A model generated the notes under the pieces. The model ran no database searches, had not been told where the DNA came from, and saw nothing but the letters and a program-made list of their open reading frames with translations. Below are positions 59,148 through 64,000 of a stretch of 64,000 bases of DNA, in pieces. The first letter of the stretch is position 1, and each line of letters starts with the position of its first letter. Where the stretch lies: NCBI GenBank assembly GCA_021432635.1, contig MU270024.1, positions 1,164,906 to 1,228,905 on the forward strand, given 5' to 3'. This DNA comes from Thozetella sp. PMI_491 (lineage: Eukaryota > Ascomycota > Sordariomycetes > Chaetosphaeriales > Chaetosphaeriaceae). Both the position numbers and the translations under genes were made by a program.

Positions 59148-61293
59148 TTAGATGCCCGAGTCTTGCTGCTGGTACTGGTCGCTCGTGGGGTAGTAGCCGC
59201 GCCACGCGTTGCAGTTCCTGTCGAGCGCCGCCCGGTCGGCCGGCGAGACGCCCTTGCGGAAGTCCTCGGGCCGCTCGACGAAGTCGACGCTGAGACCGCC
59301 CGAGGCGTGCCAGGCGATGTGGCAGTGCATGAGCCACGAGCCCGGGTTGTCGGTGCGGAAGGCCACCACGATCCACCCCCTGGGCGGCAGCATGGTCACG
59401 TCGCGCCGAAGCGGGTTGATGCCGGTGAGACGGCCCTTGTCCACCGTCGCGTTGTAGACGTACGGGATGGGCGTCTTCGCCGATCCGTCCGGCGACCGGC
59501 CGACCACCACCATGTCGTGACCGTGAAGGTGGATGGGATGCTGTACGACCAAGCCAGTCAGTCAATCCGCTAGACCCAAGAGATGTCTGGGGGGGAGGGG
59601 ATGTATACGTACCGGGACCGCGAAAAGTCCATCAGGGTCGTTAGTGATGAGCCAGTATCCCCACTATCAGTCTACATTAGCTTCTTGTCTGGACAGACCT
59701 ATCCACAGCTAGGCTAGAGTTTCACAACACAACGTACCTGGTTCGCCCTCGTGCCGGTGGGGATGACGTTCTGCGAACCGGCGAAGGTGGTGTTCCCCGC
59801 AAGGATGGCCTGGTCGATCGGCTTGCCCCAGTCGACACGGATGGCAGATCCGTTCACCTTCCAGACAAAGGTCGGGTACGGGGTGCTGCCGTTGAGGGAG
59901 CCGAGGTCGACGGTAACGGGGAGGGTGTTGTCGACGACTGGGTTGAAGCTGTTGACGGGGACGAACCGCTGCACCACGGGGGTGAAGTTGAGCTGATCCA
60001 GACACTCCGAGTCCTTGGGCTTCACGCCGACGTCGGTCGGCAGGCCGCCGGGCGCACCCTTGTAGTGGAAGACGGCGGCGGGGTGCGGGTTTTTGGAGCC
60101 GCCACAGAAGCCGCTATCGCTGTACGTCACGTTGAACCAGTAGTTACCCGGATGGTTGGTGGCGTCGATAGTGACGTCGTAGCGCTGGCCGATGGCCACC
60201 GAGAGGGTGTCGGTGGTGTAGGCGTTGACGGGAACGTAGTCGGTGGCGATGACGGTCATGGAGTGGCCGACCAGGGAGACCTGCATGTGGTTCTCGACCG
60301 ACGTGTTGATAATGCGCAGGCGGTGGCGTTTCCCGGGCGTGAGCGTCACGTTGGCGTAGGTGCCGGCCCCAGTCACGGGGTGCACGTTGGTGCCGTTGAA
60401 GAGCACGTTGTCGCTCAGCGGCGGGCCGTTGTTGACCGTGTAGGCAACCAGGTTGTCGGCCGTGTTGTAGTAGTAGTCGGTGATGGGGAAAGCTCCAAGG
60501 TCAATGTCGTATGGAAGCGAAGCCGGGCCGTGGATCACGATGGCGCCGACCACGCCGTTGCCGTACTGGGCGGAGAAGTGGGAGTGGTACCACCCCGTGC
60601 CGTACTGCCGGGCAACGAAGGTGTAGACCTTGGTGGACCCCGGAGCAATAGGGCACTCCGTGATGCCGTTGGCGCCGTCGGCAAGGTTGGTGTATAGCTG
60701 CCGGATGCCGTGCCAGTGGATGGAAGTACTACGGATGGCATCAGTATGACGTACGTCCTCTAGTTAGCGCCACTAAAGAGGTGAGGGACTCCATACCCGT
60801 TGCACTCGAGGCTGTTCTTGACCGTGACTTCAACCGTGTCACCCCAGTCAGCGTAGATGGTGGGTCCCATGACCTTGCCTTGAGAGGCGTTAGCGTACAC
60901 GCCTAGGTGGGCTGACGAGACGGTTTAGGAAGTGGATTCTTACCATCGATCAACATGACTTTCTCTTTAGTGACCCCATCGGGTCCCACCCAGTTGTTAT
61001 GCTCCGTGAGCTCGATGCTATACTGAAGAGGGAATCAGCACGGCGCGGACCCAGTCCGGCGTGGAAAGGGATACACCTACCTTGCGAGTGACGCCGGTGA
61101 AGGGGGTTTCGGACTCATAGTCGGTGTAGAGGTTGAAGCCCGGGGTCCAGCAGGCCCGGTTGGAAGGGGTGTGACAGGTAGCAGCGCGGTGATACCTATG
61201 GGGAGCTTGCTCACCGGCTGCCGGGGCGCCCAGGACGTGCCTGGGGGCGGCGGCGCTCAGGAGAAGAGCGATAGAAGAGAGGGAAACCAGCAT
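59148..61293 (-). CDS. Secreted ascomycete laccase (multicopper oxidase), 602 aa
   Basis: Six exons on the minus strand: 61293-61081, 61022-60944, 60878-60797, 60728-59738, 59663-59613 and 59540-59148. Five introns of 58-74 bp have consistent phases. The protein has a signal peptide ('MLVSLSSIALLLSAAAPRHVLG'), a short propeptide and three cupredoxin domains. All four copper signatures are present: 'HWHGIRQ' (His129, His131), 'GWYHSHF' (His173, His175), 'HPIHLHGHD' (His473-480) and 'HCHIAWHASGGL' (His544, Cys545, His546, His550). The T1 axial position, ten residues after Cys545, is Leu555. The C-terminus 'QQDSGI' matches the DSGx plug of laccases such as that of Melanocarpus, processed after the last residues. 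Laccases oxidise phenols with O2 reduction to water; roles include lignin-derived phenol turnover and pigment formation. Many N-x-T/S sequons are visible. Confidence 0.97.
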
Positions 61294-61400
61294 CTTCAGA
61301 ACACGGCCGCTCGACCAGGTAGAGACAGAAGGGGAAGGGGAAAGGGGGGAAGCGCAACAGCCGGTAGTGTTTATCGTCGAGGACCTCGCGACTTAGATGC

Positions 61401-61407
61401 CTTTATA
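61401..61407 (-). promoter_or_regulatory. TATA-like box (TATAAAG) of the laccase gene
   Basis: On the minus strand TATAAAG lies 108-114 bp upstream of the laccase ATG, a suitable place for a core promoter element. Confidence 0.5.
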
Positions 61408-63785
61408 ATCGATCCTGCACTCCGGTGCCAAGGTGATCCTGGGGACTGGACGTCGTAGTGCTTGCACTGGAGCCGGCGGACCCGACCATACCCTTACCTC
61501 GTGGCGACGGGTTCCTCGCAGCTTGGCTTGGCTTCCATGGCCTCCTAACGCCTCCTCCGGGGGGGAGGGGCGATGGCCGCTGGAAGTGGTTAGCGCCGGT
61601 CAACCTAGATTGCCTCTTCATATGCTAGCATGCGAGTGCGAGGGCATCGTATAGGGTAGGATGCCACGATCAGCCGACGGATGAGCCAGTGTGCCACTTC
61701 GCCGGCGCGAGGCTGGGGTAGCGTCGGGAGTAGCGTCGAGGCGACGGGGAGCGATGCCGTAGGGGAGAACGGCACAAAGGGGATATGGGGACATGGGCAC
61801 ATGCACTTGCTGTTTCCCCAGTAGAAACTACTGCTAGGGCCTTTCGGCTGCTCGGGGGCATGGAAAGCTTGGTCTTCTAGAAGGCAGGTCGAAGCACGTC
61901 GAGAGAGGCGGCGCAAGGAAGCGGGGAGGGAGGAGAGTAAGCTTTGATCCAAGAGAAATAGTTCTTAGGCCCTTCGGTAGGAGCCGGCTTGTGTGCTTGG
62001 GTGGAGGAGAAGCGTGCCTGAAGGGGACAGAGCCGGATGTGCAGCTGAGGGCCCAGTGGATCGCGCAGTGTTTGTGTGCCCGGGATGCGCACGCAGCACG
62101 GCACGAATTGCTTAGGGGGTGATGTCGGTGGGACCCGGAGCCCGGCTCCGTGAGATCTTCTACCTGGTCGATGAAGGCTTGGCTTCCCTTGGCAAAGCTT
62201 GGCGCATGCCAAGACCTGACCTAAGTCTCTGCTACACGAGGAAAGGAACAGAGAGTGTGTTGGTGTGGATGGGGCCGGTTACCTGGTACCAAACGCCCCT
62301 TAGCACATTTGCGACTACAACGCAGGATCCGACAGTCATGGTGCTACGGCCGATGGCATGCCTCAGGGCATCCGTCTCTGAGCGCTGTGGCGCCAAAGGA
62401 AACCGGGAGAGATCAAACACCCAACAAAGATCCTCGATCCGAGCTGGCGATAGAGAAGCTGCACAGCAGGATGGCAGGATGGTTTTGGCCAGCCATCCTG
62501 TGGACTGTGAGATAGCCACACCCGGTCGGTCACTGGCTCAGCTACCGTTTGCTATCGCGTGTAGGTATCTGCAGACGCTGTGTCACCGAGGTACAAACCA
62601 TATCTCACTAAGGAACGGTAGAAATAAGGTCTAAGTGGTCAGGTGGCCATACGGCGTCAGGGCACCTAGCTACCCACTACCGGATCGTCGTCTCTGCCCT
62701 ACCGATAGCGTGCAATCAGACGTGCGGCTGTCATATTAGACTTTGTGGCACCGCTTCTCATTGGGCGTTCGATGTCCGGGCCGAACGGACCGCACTCCCA
62801 CCGACTTACTCCGAGTGCGCAATATTCAGAAAGCCACGCTCCTGCGAGGGGCGTACAGGCTCGCAGGCGGTGGCGCTTGAAACGGGGAAGTAAGACAAAG
62901 ACGCCTCCAGGGGCTGATAAGGAGGACGCGGAGATGAAGAAAAAGGGTGGACTTTTTTGTATAACGCGACTGGGGGCCATCCGACTCCTGCTGCTTACAT
63001 TGTACCTGCCGAACGGGGCTCGTTGGAGGGGGGACTCGATCGAGAGGGACGTCTTGATTCGCCCCGGATGGCTACCGTGCTTACTTCCATATGGGGATTC
63101 GATCCGAGAGCCCTCCTAAGCCCTCCTAAGCCCGTATGCGACCGCTTTGGGCCAGCTGTAGCCAGAACAGCAACGATGCTGCCTTGTAACCGCGGCTGGG
63201 CTGTTCTAGCGCTAGAAATCCACCCGACACAGACTGGCTCTGAAAAAGCAGAAGCCATGGAATGGGGCGGCGGTCCAACTACGAGCGCAGCGAGCACTAA
63301 GCCACTACCTTCGTCTCAGCCGCTCGTGGCCGTGGTCATGGCCGGGCCGGAGACGACGATTTCGTTACTCTAACAGACGGGGACAAAGGGGGGAGTGGGG
63401 AGGATACGAGATTTGGACGGAAGCTGGCCATTGGTTGGCGAGACTGGCAAGTCTCGGGGCTAAGCGACGCCCTGGCCTTAAGAAAGACAGAATAAAAAAA
63501 CCCTCAGGCGCGCGGGAGGTTCTAGGAGCAACACGAAGGGTAGCGTTGGGAGGGCTTAGCGTGCCCTCAGGCTTCCCACTTCAACGCTTACAGTAACATA
63601 GGGGAGGGCACCCAACCCAACCGTGTCATGCTAAAAATATTGCTGTTTATTGGATTGCAAAGTTGGGTAGCGAGCCGAGAGAGGTAGGCGGAGCGATACA
63701 GGGATGCTGACCCGTGTTCAGCGGGCCCAGCAGAATGCGGGGGGGGCCAGATAGCGAGAGCTAGCCGTGTAACCGGCTCCGAGTA

Positions 63786-63798
63786 CCCCCCCCCCCCC
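63786..63798. repeat. C13 homopolymer
   Basis: Thirteen consecutive C in noncoding DNA near the window end. Confidence 0.85.
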
Positions 63799-64000
63799 TC
63801 CCCCACCCCTTTCCCTTCTCCGACCGAAGTGTGCTGTATGGCTTGCAGTACAGGTTGGCGTCTGCTACCGCTGCATGGGCCGCTCTCGCTGTCGCCAACC
63901 AAGCACCACAGCGCCGTGCCGGCAAGCACGGGAGGATGCTGGGCGGGACGAATGAGGCGCCTTTCATGAGTCCCGACTGCAACCCATCCAAGAAAGCTTG

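Larger units (their letters stand above)
61294..64000. other. 2.7-kb terminal region, no gene recognised
   Basis: Begins with the laccase promoter and leader. Beyond about 61.5 kb there are only short frames of random composition. A C13 tract lies at 63786-63798. A gene may begin beyond the window. Confidence 0.4.

Overview
This window is nuclear DNA from a filamentous ascomycete, most likely a Sordariomycete of the Sordariales/Chaetomiaceae type. The evidence is GC-rich genes broken by short GT-AG introns (about 53-120 bp) with CTGAC/CTAAC branch points, long pyrimidine-rich leaders, a fungal CBM1 cellulose-binding module, an ascomycete laccase ending in the DSGx plug, Zn2Cys6 and bZIP regulators, a fungal Rhodopsin-domain membrane protein and a GPI-type wall protein. 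I assigned exons by hand from splice signals and family conservation. No rRNA, tRNA, CRISPR array or intact transposon was recognised.

Layout. Bases 1-581 hold the end of a flavin monooxygenase. At 3.8-6.7 kb are a small conserved-looking protein of unknown function and mannose-6-phosphate isomerase. At 8.0-13.7 kb are a small secreted CBM1 protein, an amidohydrolase and a Zn2Cys6 transcription factor. A gene-poor stretch of about 6 kb follows (13.7-19.8 kb). From 19.8 to 38.1 kb lies a dense block: a cyclophilin-RRM protein and SGF29 (divergent), Arf6-type GTPase and CDK8/Ssn3 (convergent), an MFS sugar-type transporter and an Asp/Glu/hydantoin racemase (convergent), Arp2 and GTP cyclohydrolase II (convergent), and a bZIP factor. 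From 39.3 to 61.3 kb genes are more widely spaced: a 7-TM Rhodopsin-domain protein, a GPI-anchored Ser/Thr-rich wall protein, a GH94 phosphorylase resembling cellobionic acid phosphorylase, a SET-domain protein with a signal peptide, an unknown multi-pass membrane protein, a DUF1993 protein, dynactin p25 and a laccase. The last 2.7 kb shows no gene.

How the genes relate. Most are housekeeping genes with no operon-like logic: actin branching and vesicle traffic (Arp2, Arf6, dynactin p25), transcription (Ssn3, SGF29), cell-wall sugar supply and riboflavin synthesis. Superimposed is a dispersed set that fits plant-biomass decay: a cellulose-binding secreted protein, an intracellular phosphorylase for oxidised cellobiose and a secreted laccase. 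They share a lifestyle theme but are too far apart to call a cluster. The most unusual items are the SET protein with a secretory signal, the catalytic-domain-free CBM1 protein, the intronless bacterial-type GH94 gene, an in-frame 63-bp intron without a stop, a C29 tract 16 bases before the Arf6 start, a four-copy TACGTGGA array upstream of the Rhodopsin-domain gene, and the large gene-poor tracts.
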